A stretch of DNA of 64,000 nt from Streptomyces sp. NBC_00443. GTDB taxonomy: Bacteria > Actinomycetota > Actinomycetes > Streptomycetales > Streptomycetaceae. The notes below the pieces were generated by a model, which ran no database searches, was not told where the DNA came from, and was given only the letters and a program-made list of their open reading frames with translations. Made by a program: the position numbers and the translations under genes. Location of the stretch: the NCBI RefSeq assembly GCF_036014175.1, contig NZ_CP107917.1:5704001-5768000 (forward strand), read 5' to 3'. Each line of letters starts with the position of its first letter. Position 1 is the stretch's first letter. Below, in pieces: positions 50,767 to 59,886 of the stretch.

Positions 50767-51611
50767 CGGGAGTTCTCCTCCATGAGTCTTGTGATCAGCA
50801 AGGCTGAACGTTGGGGGCTCAGTGCCAAGGCCCTGAGGTGGTCGAACGCCTTCGTATAGAGGGCCACGTCGTTGGGCTCTTCGAGGTAGACCGAATCGGT
50901 GAGCCCCTCTCGGTAGACCACGTCTGGGTCCTCCTGCTCTGGGAAGCCGAGGACTGTGAAGGACCCGGTGGTGGGATAGGCGCCAGCGTCGAACGGGAGA
51001 ATCTGGACGATCACGTTCTTCAACTTCTGCATTTCCAGCATACGTTCGAGTTGGCGGGTCATGCCCTCGCGGCTGCCCACTGTGTGCCGCAGCGCGCTCT
51101 CGTGGATGACTGCCCATAGATCAGGTGCGCTCTCGCCGGTGAGGAGCTCTTGTCGCCGCATCCGGACCTCGACCATGCGCTCAATGACCTCAGGGGTGTG
51201 GTCGACCCATGCGCGGCTCAACTCGGATGCGTACTCGCCAGTCTGTAGCAGGCCGGGGATGAACTCGGCTTGATAGGTGCGCAGGTCTGCAACCGCCTGT
51301 TCGAGGCCGACGTACACGGAGAACCAAGCAGGGATCGCATTGCTGTGCGCGTGCCACCACCCCTTCGTCTTGGACTCTTTGGCCAGGGACTTCAGAAGCT
51401 CGCGCAGCTCAGCGGCAGTCCCGTAGAGCCGGCACAGGGCGTCGACATCCGAGGGTTGGACACGCCCCTGTCCCGTCTCCATGCGGCTGACCTTGGAGCT
51501 GCTCCAGTCCAGCTCCTTGCCTACTTGGCTGCACGTCAGGCTGCTCTCTTCGCGCAGCCGCTTGAGCTCGATCGCAAGACGACGACGGCGAGCCGTGGGG
51601 GATCCGGTCAT
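50763..51611 (-). CDS. XRE-family regulator with DUF5753 (WhiJ-like)
   Basis: 282 residues from ATG 51611, with TAGGAG upstream. XRE HTH at ~10-65 (ELKRLREESSLTCSQVGKELDWSSSKVSRMETGQGRV). DUF5753 follows: IPAWFSVYVGLEQAVADLRTYQAEFIPGLLQTGEYA, RMRRQELLTGESAPDLWAVIHESALRH and VIVQILPFDAGAYPTTGSFTVL. It likely represses its own operon and the divergent ATPase gene across the 177-bp intergenic region. Coupled to the DUF397 gene by a 4-bp overlap. Confidence 0.92.
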   Translation of the reverse strand: MTGSPTARRRRLAIELKRLREESSLTCSQVGKELDWSSSKVSRMETGQGRVQPSDVDALCRLYGTAAELRELLKSLAKESKTKGWWHAHSNAIPAWFSVYVGLEQAVADLRTYQAEFIPGLLQTGEYASELSRAWVDHTPEVIERMVEVRMRRQELLTGESAPDLWAVIHESALRHTVGSREGMTRQLERMLEMQKLKNVIVQILPFDAGAYPTTGSFTVLGFPEQEDPDVVYREGLTDSVYLEEPNDVALYTKAFDHLRALALSPQRSALLITRLMEENSR

Positions 51612-51788
51612 CACAACTCCTAGCGGGATAGCGGAAGTTCCATCCCATCGGAAGAGGCGCGAAAGGCCAATCACTCTAAAGAGGGATTCCCTTGGTGCAT
51701 GTTGCACAGCGGGACTTGCACTGCAACTCTGTCACTGAGGGTCATCGATGTGAGCGCCGTTTGTAACAGAGTGTGGAGGTAGTCGAAG

Positions 51789-52475
51789 ATGATCTACGTG
51801 AACGACTGCGTGGGACGACAGTCCTGGGTGCATTGGTTTGCCGCCCAGCCGTCTGCGCTATCCGAGTTGAGGCGAACTTTGAAGCTTCGCCTCATTCTGT
51901 GGGGGCTTCCCGAGCACGTTGACGTGGTGCAGATCTGCGCATCAGAGCTGGTCACCAACGTCATCCAGCACGTTGGGGAAGGAGCGCCCACCACGCTTCG
52001 CATCACGTTCAAGGGGCCGTATCTGCGCTTGGAAGTCGCGGATCCCGATATGCAGGCATTGCCCACCCTCCTAGCTGCCTGTAGTGCGCTGGAGTCGGGT
52101 CGAGGGATGGCCGTCGTCGACGCCCTGGCGGATCACCGCTGGGGTGTGTTCCTCCGAGATGACGCGAAGGTGGTGTGGTGTGAGCTTGCTACGAACACTT
52201 CCGTTGTCTCTGAGCCGACGGCCGGCCCTCGAGTCACGAGGGCCGGAGCCCTCCTTGACCTGTACGGATCGTGGCAACTGCCGTGTGGGACAGCTATGTC
52301 CGGCGGTAGGAGCGTGCTCGGTGCAGCAGCGGCAGAAGAGGCTGCCATTGGGGTCCTGGCCGACGTACTGCACTGGCTGCGTGCATACGGCTATGACCCC
52401 GATGCCGTACTCGACCGGGCGCAGACTCACTTCGAAGCAGAGGTCGGTGAGGCTGTGAGGGCTAAGGTCCGCTAG
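51789..52475 (+). CDS. RsbW/SpoIIAB-like ATP-binding protein
   Basis: 228 residues from ATG 51789, preceded by GGAGG. HATPase_c_2 fold: N box in ICASELVTNVIQHVGEG, G1 in LRLEVADPD and G2 in ALESGRGMAVVDALADHRWG. This class gives anti-sigma-like kinases, though the Streptomyces members of these trios often lack a known sigma partner. The ~90 residues after the ATPase are an extra helical region of unknown role. It is divergent from the XRE/DUF397 pair and converges with the helicase gene, sharing a CTAG at the two stops. Confidence 0.87.
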   Translation: MIYVNDCVGRQSWVHWFAAQPSALSELRRTLKLRLILWGLPEHVDVVQICASELVTNVIQHVGEGAPTTLRITFKGPYLRLEVADPDMQALPTLLAACSALESGRGMAVVDALADHRWGVFLRDDAKVVWCELATNTSVVSEPTAGPRVTRAGALLDLYGSWQLPCGTAMSGGRSVLGAAAAEEAAIGVLADVLHWLRAYGYDPDAVLDRAQTHFEAEVGEAVRAKVR

Positions 52476-55400
52476 CCCGCGGTGATCCCCGAGTATGACC
52501 ACACATCTGCAGGCAGTTCATAGTGCAGCTGCCACGTGATGGCCATGGGCTTGCTTCCCTCGTGCTGGACATACGTCGCCGGGCCAAGCAACATCCAGGG
52601 TTGGGCCTTGCCGATGTCGGTGTCTTTGTAACGCCGCATGAACAGCAGAACGTGGCTGCCGTGTTGCTTGTGCTGCTGGTAGCGCATGCCGGTGGGCGAG
52701 GTGGGCGCGGTTGTGCTCTGGGACTCCCAGTGGAAGAGGGAGGGGCTCAACGCGTAGTCCTTGTACCGGACCGTGGGGGAGAAGTCCTTCTCATTCTTCT
52801 CAAGGGTGATCAGCAGTGTGTCGGTCTGGTTCTGCTCGTCCCACAGGACACCCTGTGCAAAGGAACCGGGCATCTGACCGCCGAGGCGGGCGACACCAAG
52901 TGCGGCGAGGATCTCCGAGCGGTTGTATGCGCTGTGGATCTTCAGGGGTATGTGGGCGTGCGGGCCCTCCAGAGGGAGCGGGAAGTGGTCGGCTTGCTCC
53001 ATCACGTGGTCGAGTACCTGGCTCAATTCGCTACGGAAGGCTCGCTGCTCACGGAGCGATTCGAGCCCTTCCTCGTACGAGCTGAACCCGCCAGCCCTGT
53101 CCCAGAGGTTGAAGAACAGCATGCGCGCGTACGTTTGGTCTTCAGCGCTCAACGAGTCATACGTCGGTGCGTCATCGCTCAACAAACGCGTGTAGGCATC
53201 GGCGCGTGCACGGTCGTCGACGTGTAGGAAGGCATGCACACGCTTCAACAGGTCCTCTTCGCCCGCCTGTTCAGGAAGGTTGGCCAAGCCGGCGCGGCGT
53301 AGGACGGTCGTCCACGAGTTGCTCGACTTATACAGCTCCCGGATTTCGCGGCGACTCTCCTTGAGGTAGTCGGCGAGGAGCGACGTGTCGAAGGCCCTCA
53401 CCTCCTTGGCGAGGGTCTGGACGGTCGCCTTGATCTGGGTGCGAATGTTGTCCAGCACCAGCTTCTTGGACTTGCCTTCAAGGATGATCTGGCAGCCGGA
53501 CGGTAGCAGAGGGAAGTCGCGCTCGGCATGCTCAAGGAGCCGGTTGCGCGACAGGTTAGTCATCGCGCGGAACTGCTCCTCGAACCGGAACTCGGCACGA
53601 TGTTGGCCGATGAAATCGAGCACAGTGAGCACGGGCTTGTCCGGGGTGCGGCGCAGCCCTCGCCCCAGTTGTTGAAGAAAGACGGTGGCGCTGCTCGTGG
53701 GGCGCAAGAGGAGAAGCGTATCGACGTCGGGGATGTCCAAGCCTTCGTTGAAGAGGTCTACGGAGAAGATGACTTGGATCTCTCCGGCCTTGAGCTGGGA
53801 CAGAACGTGGTCACGGACTTCGGGCTTGGACGCGCTATCCAAGGCTTCAGCCTTGAAGCCTGCGTCTTGGAAGCACTTCGCCATGAAGTGAGCGTGCTTC
53901 CTGCTGACGCAGAACCCGAGCGCCCGCATGTTCAGCGGATCGGACACCTTGTCCCGTACCTGCTTGATGACAATACGGGCGCGCGCGTCGTCGGCGGAGA
54001 ACAAGTCGCCGAGCTGGCTCTGGTCGTACGCCCCCGAGCGCCAGTTGAGGCGGGAGAGGTCCGCACCGTCGGGCAAGCCGAAGTAGTGGAACGGGCAGAG
54101 GAGGTCGTTGTCGAGGGCTTCCCAAAGCCGCATCTCGGCGGCGATTCGACCTTGGAAAAACTCGTCCTGCACGTTCAGGCCGTCTGCGCGCTCGGGAGTG
54201 GCGGTCAGTCCAAGGAGTTGTTTCGGCTTGAAGTGGTTGAGAACGCGGCGATATGTCGTAGCCGTAGCGTGATGGAACTCGTCGATGACGATGATGTCGA
54301 AGTGTTCCGGGTCGAACTGGTCGAGTCGCTGGTCGGTGAGCGACTGCACGCTAGCGAAGACGTGTTTCCAGTCGCGCGGTAGCTCGCCGCTGAAAAGCAC
54401 CTCGCCGAAGGACGCGTCGTCGAGCACTTCGCGGTACATACGGAGTGACTGCCGCAGGATCTCCTTGCGGTGTGCCACGAAGAGCAGCCGCGGGTACTGC
54501 TTGCCGCCCCCTTCCTTGTGGAGGTTGCGGTAATCCAGGGCGGCCATGACTGTCTTGCCCGTACCGGTGGCGGCGACCAGCAAGTTGTACCGGTGACCGC
54601 GTACCTCACGCTCGACTCGCAGTCGCTCCAGCATGTCGGCCTGGTGCGGGTGCGGGCGAACCTCAAGGCCCGAGAGGCTGATCTTGAAGTCTTGGTTGGA
54701 CGGCGAACCGCCTGCCACGGTCAGAGCTTCGTCCAACTTGCGGGCGTCGCGATCGGGGTCGTAGGACTCGAAAGCGATGTCGTTCCAGTACGCGTCGAAG
54801 GTGGCCTCGAATTTGTTGAGTACGACTGGGGTGGCCACGGAGGACAGGCGTACGTTCCACTCCAGACCGTCGAGTAGGGCAGCCTTGGAAAGGTTGGAAC
54901 TGCCGACGTACGCCGTGTCGAAACCGCTCTTGCGCCGGAAAAGCCAAGCCTTCGCGTGGAGGCGGGTTGAGCGGGTCTCGTAACTGACCTTCACCTCGGC
55001 GCCGAAGTCACGGACTAGCCGGTCGAGGGCGTGGCGGTCGGTTGCTCCGATGTAAGTAGTCGTGATGACTCGGATCTTGACACCGCGATCCCTGGCGGCG
55101 CGGAGAGAGTCTTCGAGCACGCGCAGGCCGTACCACTTCACAAAGGCGCAGAGCAGATCAATGCTGTCCGCCGTGGCTAGCTCCGCGCGCAGCTCACTGC
55201 CGAGGTTTGGGTCCTCGGGTGAGTTGGTGATGAGGGCGGTTTCCGAGAGAGGTGTCAGTGGGCGCATCGCATAGACGCCGGGCGCCTCTTTCTCGGCCAG
55301 GGCGAGGAGTTGGCGAGGTCCGTCAGAGATCAGGTCCGGCGGGTCCGTGGCTTCGAGGTCGGCTGAGCCGGATGCGAGTGACTCGATGATCCGGTTGGCG

Positions 55401-55621
55401 ACGGCGACGCGCTTGTCATGCGGCAGCTGACTGAGTCGCCGACTAACGGCCTGACCGATGTGACGGGCGAGTACGTGGGGTGACGATTCTTCACTGACGT
55501 CGTCCTCGACGACCTTCCAACCACCCGCGCTCAACCGCTCCATTTGACCTTGCATGCGTTGGGTGACGAGTTCCTCAAATACACCCGCGACAGGCTGTGA
55601 CAGATCCCCCGGCTGAGCCAC
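52472..55621 (-). CDS. PLD-like nuclease, SF2 helicase, DUF3427 fusion protein
   Basis: 1049 residues from GTG 55621, with GGGGAAA 6 nt upstream. A PLD-like region (~190-260; HAKAWLF...YVGSSNLSKAAL) precedes an SF2 helicase with Walker A AATGTGKT, motif II IDEFHHA, a LLGLTATPERADG motif III, and GRGLRRTPDK as motif VI. DUF3427 ends the protein. Homologues occur in bacterial genomes and often near restriction or phage-defence genes; exact activity is unproven. Only one HKD-like half is visible, so a nuclease would need dimers. It is a single-gene unit in the island, next to the WhiJ-like trio. Confidence 0.88.
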   Translation of the reverse strand: MAQPGDLSQPVAGVFEELVTQRMQGQMERLSAGGWKVVEDDVSEESSPHVLARHIGQAVSRRLSQLPHDKRVAVANRIIESLASGSADLEATDPPDLISDGPRQLLALAEKEAPGVYAMRPLTPLSETALITNSPEDPNLGSELRAELATADSIDLLCAFVKWYGLRVLEDSLRAARDRGVKIRVITTTYIGATDRHALDRLVRDFGAEVKVSYETRSTRLHAKAWLFRRKSGFDTAYVGSSNLSKAALLDGLEWNVRLSSVATPVVLNKFEATFDAYWNDIAFESYDPDRDARKLDEALTVAGGSPSNQDFKISLSGLEVRPHPHQADMLERLRVEREVRGHRYNLLVAATGTGKTVMAALDYRNLHKEGGGKQYPRLLFVAHRKEILRQSLRMYREVLDDASFGEVLFSGELPRDWKHVFASVQSLTDQRLDQFDPEHFDIIVIDEFHHATATTYRRVLNHFKPKQLLGLTATPERADGLNVQDEFFQGRIAAEMRLWEALDNDLLCPFHYFGLPDGADLSRLNWRSGAYDQSQLGDLFSADDARARIVIKQVRDKVSDPLNMRALGFCVSRKHAHFMAKCFQDAGFKAEALDSASKPEVRDHVLSQLKAGEIQVIFSVDLFNEGLDIPDVDTLLLLRPTSSATVFLQQLGRGLRRTPDKPVLTVLDFIGQHRAEFRFEEQFRAMTNLSRNRLLEHAERDFPLLPSGCQIILEGKSKKLVLDNIRTQIKATVQTLAKEVRAFDTSLLADYLKESRREIRELYKSSNSWTTVLRRAGLANLPEQAGEEDLLKRVHAFLHVDDRARADAYTRLLSDDAPTYDSLSAEDQTYARMLFFNLWDRAGGFSSYEEGLESLREQRAFRSELSQVLDHVMEQADHFPLPLEGPHAHIPLKIHSAYNRSEILAALGVARLGGQMPGSFAQGVLWDEQNQTDTLLITLEKNEKDFSPTVRYKDYALSPSLFHWESQSTTAPTSPTGMRYQQHKQHGSHVLLFMRRYKDTDIGKAQPWMLLGPATYVQHEGSKPMAITWQLHYELPADVWSYSGITAG

Positions 55622-55695
55622 GCTGTTTCCCCAATCCCCGACGCACAGCAGTGGCTCTGTTGTAGCAGGTGGCACCGACAGCCTCATGGACGGCT

Positions 55696-56763
55696 TCAAC
55701 GGAGGGGTGTGGCCCAGACTGGTTGGAGGGGGCTCGGCGCGTCACGCCGGCGCCTGCCCCCCATGGCACTCCCCATAAACCCGCCCCGCCCCACACCAGC
55801 ACCCAACCCCCGCTGCGGAGGCCACCCCACCGCCCGCCCCCGTGCCGCCAGCGTCGTCGCGTACTGCGGAAGCAGGGTCGTGTCCTCCGGGGACGAGAGC
55901 TCCGAGGCGGCGAAGGCCTCGTAGGACGGGACCGTGCCCGTCACGATGCCCAGGTTCGGGGTGCCGGAGGATGCCAGCTCCCTCAAGGACGTCTCTATCG
56001 TCGTCAGGTGCTCCTCATGTGAGGGGTACTCGACCGACAGCGAGGGATACGCGGAGAGCAGCTCAGTCAGCTCGTCCGCCGTCCAGTGCAGTACCGCCAC
56101 CGGGAACGGGCGGGACAGGGCCTCTCGGTAGGCGCCCAGTTCGGCGCGTAGGCGGGAGATCTCCGCCTCCAGCTCCGCCGGGTTGTCCGAGCCGAGGGAC
56201 CAGACGCGTTTCGGGTCGTGGAGTTCGTCCAGGGAGATCGGCATCGAGTGGAGGGTGTCCGCCAGGGCGTCCCATTCGTCGTGGGGCACGCCCAGCATGC
56301 GCCGGACTCGGTGGCGGCCGAACAGGAGCGGGTGCGTGGCGTACGGGGGCTCCGGGACGTCCGTCAGGAGGAGGCGGGCTCCCTCCGTGAAGGTTTCCTG
56401 CGCCTGCTCCAACTCGTCGTGGGACTCCAGGGCCTCGGCGACGATCACCCACGCTGCCGGGTCCCGGGGGGAGGACGAGCGGACGCCGTCGATGATCGCG
56501 CGGGCCTCGGCCTCGTGGCCGTACTCCCACAGGTTCGACGCCTTCAGGGCGCGTACCAGGTGGGGGTTGTCCAGGGGCGTCGACGACGCCAGCAGGCTGT
56601 CGTAGAGCGCGGTCGCGGCAGGGCGGTCGCCGGACAGTTCCAGGTGGGCCGCGGCCTGGAGGAGCAGGGCCTCGGCGTCCTCGGGATAGAGGCCGGCGGT
56701 TCGCTCCAGGCGTGCCGCTTCGGAGGTGTGGTCGACGTTTTCGGCAGGCGTGTCGGGGCGCAT
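55696..56763 (-). CDS. TPR-containing protein
   Basis: 355 residues from ATG 56763 (MRPDTPAENVDHTSEAARLERTAGLYPEDAEALLLQ...). The N-terminal ~150 residues show TPR helices (AHLELSGDRPAATALYDSLL, ALKASNLWEYGHEAEARAIIDG, WVIVAEALESHDELEQAQETFTEGA). The C-terminal part is not repeat-like (a mixed domain with FPVAVLHWTADELTELLSAYPSLSVEY) and ends in an Arg/Gly-rich tail. Cytosolic scaffold; partners unknown. This gene marks the return of core-like codon usage after the island. Confidence 0.75.
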   Translation of the reverse strand: MRPDTPAENVDHTSEAARLERTAGLYPEDAEALLLQAAAHLELSGDRPAATALYDSLLASSTPLDNPHLVRALKASNLWEYGHEAEARAIIDGVRSSSPRDPAAWVIVAEALESHDELEQAQETFTEGARLLLTDVPEPPYATHPLLFGRHRVRRMLGVPHDEWDALADTLHSMPISLDELHDPKRVWSLGSDNPAELEAEISRLRAELGAYREALSRPFPVAVLHWTADELTELLSAYPSLSVEYPSHEEHLTTIETSLRELASSGTPNLGIVTGTVPSYEAFAASELSSPEDTTLLPQYATTLAARGRAVGWPPQRGLGAGVGRGGFMGSAMGGRRRRDAPSPLQPVWATPLR

Positions 56764-56857
56764 GGGGGACACCGTACTGCCCGTGGATGGCCGAACGGAG
56801 GGGAGAGGGGGGAAGAAGGGGCAGATATTGCCTGGTCGAGGAGGCCGTGGGCCTTGG

Positions 56858-57274
56858 TCACGCCTTCGCCAGGCACAGCAGCGTCAGGAACGGCACCGGG
56901 ACCAGCGTCGCCGCCGCCAGCCATCGGCCGGGGCGGTCCTCGCCGCGGCGGCGGGGGCCCAGCACGTCCACCATCAGGAGCGCGAGCAGGAGCATCGTCC
57001 CCGTCACCGCCAGCAGGAACATCATCATCGGCGCGTGATCGAGGGTGTGGTAGTCGCAGTTCGAGCGGGCCGGGTCGGGGGCGAAGGCGTCGCAAGGTGA
57101 GGGGAGGTAGTCCGTCAGCAGCCAGTACGTGAGGTAGAGGGGGATGATCGCGGGCAGCCCGAGGCCGACGTTCGCCAGTGCGGGCGCCAGGAGGCCGGGG
57201 CGGCGCCCGCACTCGTCTCCCCCTTCTTCCTTTCCCTCTTCATCTCCCTCTTCTCCCTCTACTTCGTTCGTCAC
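56858..57274 (-). CDS. Membrane protein with an acidic N-terminus
   Basis: 138 residues from GTG 57274. The first ~22 residues are strongly acidic (EVEGEEGDEEGKEEGGDE), then three hydrophobic helices (~30-52, ~80-100, ~118-136). A Cys pair in the extracytoplasmic loop (SPCDAFAPDPARSNCDYH) could form a disulfide. The long continuing frame to 58645 is a shadow of the GH30 gene and was not used. No family recognised. Confidence 0.65.
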   Translation of the reverse strand: MTNEVEGEEGDEEGKEEGGDECGRRPGLLAPALANVGLGLPAIIPLYLTYWLLTDYLPSPCDAFAPDPARSNCDYHTLDHAPMMMFLLAVTGTMLLLALLMVDVLGPRRRGEDRPGRWLAAATLVPVPFLTLLCLAKA

Positions 57275-57324
57275 GTGACACACGACGTCCCGGACGTCCC
57301 TACGGTTGCCCCACGCCCACGGCG

Positions 57325-58797
57325 TCAGATCACCACCCCGTCGATCTGCAGCGTCTGCACCGCCTTCGCCGCGAACGGCACCGCCACCGACTTTCCGCTC
57401 AGGTACGTGTTCGAGTACGCCCGGTACTGGTCCCCGCCCGTCGTCACCGTGTTCCAGCGCGGGACCAGGCCGCCCGAGCCGCCGCTCACCGTCGTGAAGC
57501 GGGACAGGTCGAAGGTCAGCGTCTGGGCCGATGTCGACGTGTTCACCGCAACGATCACCAAGCGGCGCGCCGACGCGTCGTAGGCCGCCGCCGCGTAGCT
57601 CACGCCTGTGTCGAGGATGCGCATGCCGGGGCGGATGTGGCGGCTGAACTGGGCCATTACGTAGTATTTGGGCTGGATTGTGGTGGGTTGGAGGGTGTTC
57701 GCGTCGTACGCGATCATCGCCCAGCCCGTCGACGGGTCCATGACCTGCCAGTAGCACCAGGCGGTCGGGTGCAGCCAGCGGAAGTCGTAGCAGAGGTTGG
57801 AGGCCATGGTGAGGCCGGTGCCGTCGCTGTCGCCCGTCTCCGAGTTCCAGAGCTTTTTGCCGGACGTCGTCACCACGTCCGTGTAGAGGAGGTCCCTGCG
57901 GCCGTTCGAGCCCTGGTAGCCGTGCACGTTGACCTGCGACACCAGGGCCTTCGTCGACGTACCGAAGGATCCCCACGTCGAGCGGGCCGTGTCGTAGTTC
58001 GTCTCGTCCGAGGCCGCGATGCGGATCCCCGTCAGGCCCCGGCTGTCCAACTCGCTGCGCATGTACGGGAGTACGGCCGCCTGGACCGCCGGGTCCAGGT
58101 GGCAGCCCTCCTGGGTGCCGGTCGCCGTCCACCAGGTCGACGCCGGCTCGTTGAAGGGGTCGACCGTCGCGAAGTTCACGCCCCAGTTGTTCCTGGCGTG
58201 CAGGGCCGTGGCCGCCAGGTGGGAGGCGTGCTGGCGGTAGTTCCAGGTCTGGAGGTTGTTGCCGCCGCCCGCCGCGCCGGACGGGTTGTGGTTGGAACAC
58301 ATCCACCACATGGGGGAGTTGGCGAAGAGTTCCGTGGTCGCGCCGCGAGCCGTGGCCTTTGCCAGCATCGCGCGCTGGTTGGCGTCCGCGCTCCAGTTCC
58401 ATGCCGAGGACGTGGGGTCCTCGTTGTTCCAGTCCTGCCAGAAGCCCTCGATCTGCTTGAAGCCGGGGATGTTCGGCGACTCGGTCATCGTCTCGCCGTT
58501 CACGCTGTTCCAGCTGCACGCGCCGAGGTTGTAGCGGGCGATGTTGAGGCCGAGGCCGGGCAGGGTCGTGCCGTTGTACGTCACCGAGTTGGTGGTGAAG
58601 AACAGGTCGGCGAAGTCGTTCCGGTTGCCGAAGACGTTCGCCCACCAGGCCAGGGACGTGCCCCAGCCCTCCCAGGTGCCGTACGACGTGCCGGGGTTGA
58701 CGGCGATGGTGGCGTCCGCGTGGGCGGTGCCCGTCGCCAGGGCGCTGCCGAGGAGTGCGCCGCCCGATGCCGCCAGCAGAGTTCTACGTCGGATCAT
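57325..58797 (-). CDS. Secreted GH30 family glycoside hydrolase
   Basis: 490 residues from ATG 58797, with GGAGAAG upstream. A Tat-like signal (MIRRRTLLAASGG) is followed by a hydrophobic stretch. The catalytic (beta/alpha)8 core has the acid/base Glu in VDPFNEPAS and the nucleophile Glu in LWNSETGDSDG; LNIARYNLGAC and QVMDPSTGWAMIAYD are family blocks, and a small beta domain closes the chain. The pattern is nearest to endo-beta-1,6-galactanase-type GH30, but other beta-glycans are possible. Extracellular polysaccharide breakdown. Confidence 0.88.
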   Translation of the reverse strand: MIRRRTLLAASGGALLGSALATGTAHADATIAVNPGTSYGTWEGWGTSLAWWANVFGNRNDFADLFFTTNSVTYNGTTLPGLGLNIARYNLGACSWNSVNGETMTESPNIPGFKQIEGFWQDWNNEDPTSSAWNWSADANQRAMLAKATARGATTELFANSPMWWMCSNHNPSGAAGGGNNLQTWNYRQHASHLAATALHARNNWGVNFATVDPFNEPASTWWTATGTQEGCHLDPAVQAAVLPYMRSELDSRGLTGIRIAASDETNYDTARSTWGSFGTSTKALVSQVNVHGYQGSNGRRDLLYTDVVTTSGKKLWNSETGDSDGTGLTMASNLCYDFRWLHPTAWCYWQVMDPSTGWAMIAYDANTLQPTTIQPKYYVMAQFSRHIRPGMRILDTGVSYAAAAYDASARRLVIVAVNTSTSAQTLTFDLSRFTTVSGGSGGLVPRWNTVTTGGDQYRAYSNTYLSGKSVAVPFAAKAVQTLQIDGVVI

Positions 58798-59077
58798 GAC
58801 TTCTCCGCTTCGCTCAACGGCCGGTGTCGGCGGTGTCGTCGTCGAACCGGCTCCGTGGCTGGTCCCGTTCGTGCCGTTCATGCCGTCAGGAAGCATCGGG
58901 TGTGGCGTGTGAGGTTGTCGAGGGTTCTGACAGCCCTTTCTCAAACCTGTGGAGGAAGGGATGGGGGAAGCGTTCGGACGGTCGGACACGCACGGGTCTG
59001 GAGACCTCGCGCGGCGGCGCCTATCGTGCGGGCGGCCCCGGCGAATGAGGCTTGAGCAGACCCGAGGAGGCGCACGG

Positions 59078-59875
59078 ATGGTGCGGGTTCGCGTCGTGCA
59101 GCACAGCGGGCTCCGGCGGCGGGCCCTGCGGCGCCGCGTGCTGTGGGGTGGCGGGGAGGTGCTCGTCACCGTCGGGGTGGTGCTTCTGCTGCTGGTCGTT
59201 CACCAGGTGTGGTGGACCAACCGGGAGGCGAGGGAGGGCGCCGGGCGAGAGGTCCGTGCCCTGGAGCGGTCCTGGGACGATGCGGACGGCGACTCCCGTA
59301 CGGCCGGGTCGGCGCCGTCGGACGGGGCCGAACCCGCGCCCGAGGGCACCTTCGCGGACACCGGGGTGTCCGAGCCCACCGTCGGCGCCCGGCGCCGCGC
59401 CGCGGTCCCGCCCGTCCCCGACTGGTCCCGGGCCTACGCCATCCTCAGCATCCCGCGCCTCCACCTCCGCGTGCCCGTCGCCGAGGGCGTCAGCAAAGCG
59501 GGTGTGCTCAACAAGGGCTACGTCGGCCACTATCCCGGCACCGGGCAGCCGGGCCAGGCCGGGAACTTCGCCGTCGCCGGGCACCGCAACACCCACGGTG
59601 AGCCCTTCCGGTACATCAACCGGCTCGCGCCCAACGACATCGTGCGGGTCGAGACGCGCAGCGCGACGTACACGTACGCCGTCGACCGGACCCTGCCGCA
59701 GACCGCGGCCCATGACGGCAGCGTCATCCGGCCGATCCCGCGCTCGACCGTCAAGCCGGGCTACGGATACGAGGATCCGGGTTACTACCTCACCCTCACC
59801 ACCTGCACTCCCGAGTACACCTCGAAGTACCGTCTGGTGGTGTGGGGCAAGCTCGTGTCCATGCGCCCGCGCTGA
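59078..59875 (+). CDS. Class E sortase
   Basis: 265 residues from ATG 59078, with GAGGAGG upstream. A membrane helix (~25-50) and acidic linker precede the sortase domain: IPRLHLRVPVAEGV, the catalytic His in AVAGHRNTHGEPF, Cys in TLTTCTPEYTSKYR and Arg just after it. TLTTC with an N-terminal anchor is the class E pattern, whose enzymes link LAxTG proteins to peptidoglycan in Streptomyces. A plausible substrate with LAATG lies at 37401. It converges with the MFS gene, 11 bp between stops. Confidence 0.92.
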   Translation: MVRVRVVQHSGLRRRALRRRVLWGGGEVLVTVGVVLLLLVVHQVWWTNREAREGAGREVRALERSWDDADGDSRTAGSAPSDGAEPAPEGTFADTGVSEPTVGARRRAAVPPVPDWSRAYAILSIPRLHLRVPVAEGVSKAGVLNKGYVGHYPGTGQPGQAGNFAVAGHRNTHGEPFRYINRLAPNDIVRVETRSATYTYAVDRTLPQTAAHDGSVIRPIPRSTVKPGYGYEDPGYYLTLTTCTPEYTSKYRLVVWGKLVSMRPR

Positions 59876-59886
59876 AGCCGCAGCCC

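Noticed and set aside
56858..58645. A 595-codon frame joining the acidic membrane protein to antisense GH30 sequence
   Set aside because: Only the last 138 codons look like protein; the rest is the GH30 gene in another frame, so a GTG start at 57274 was used.
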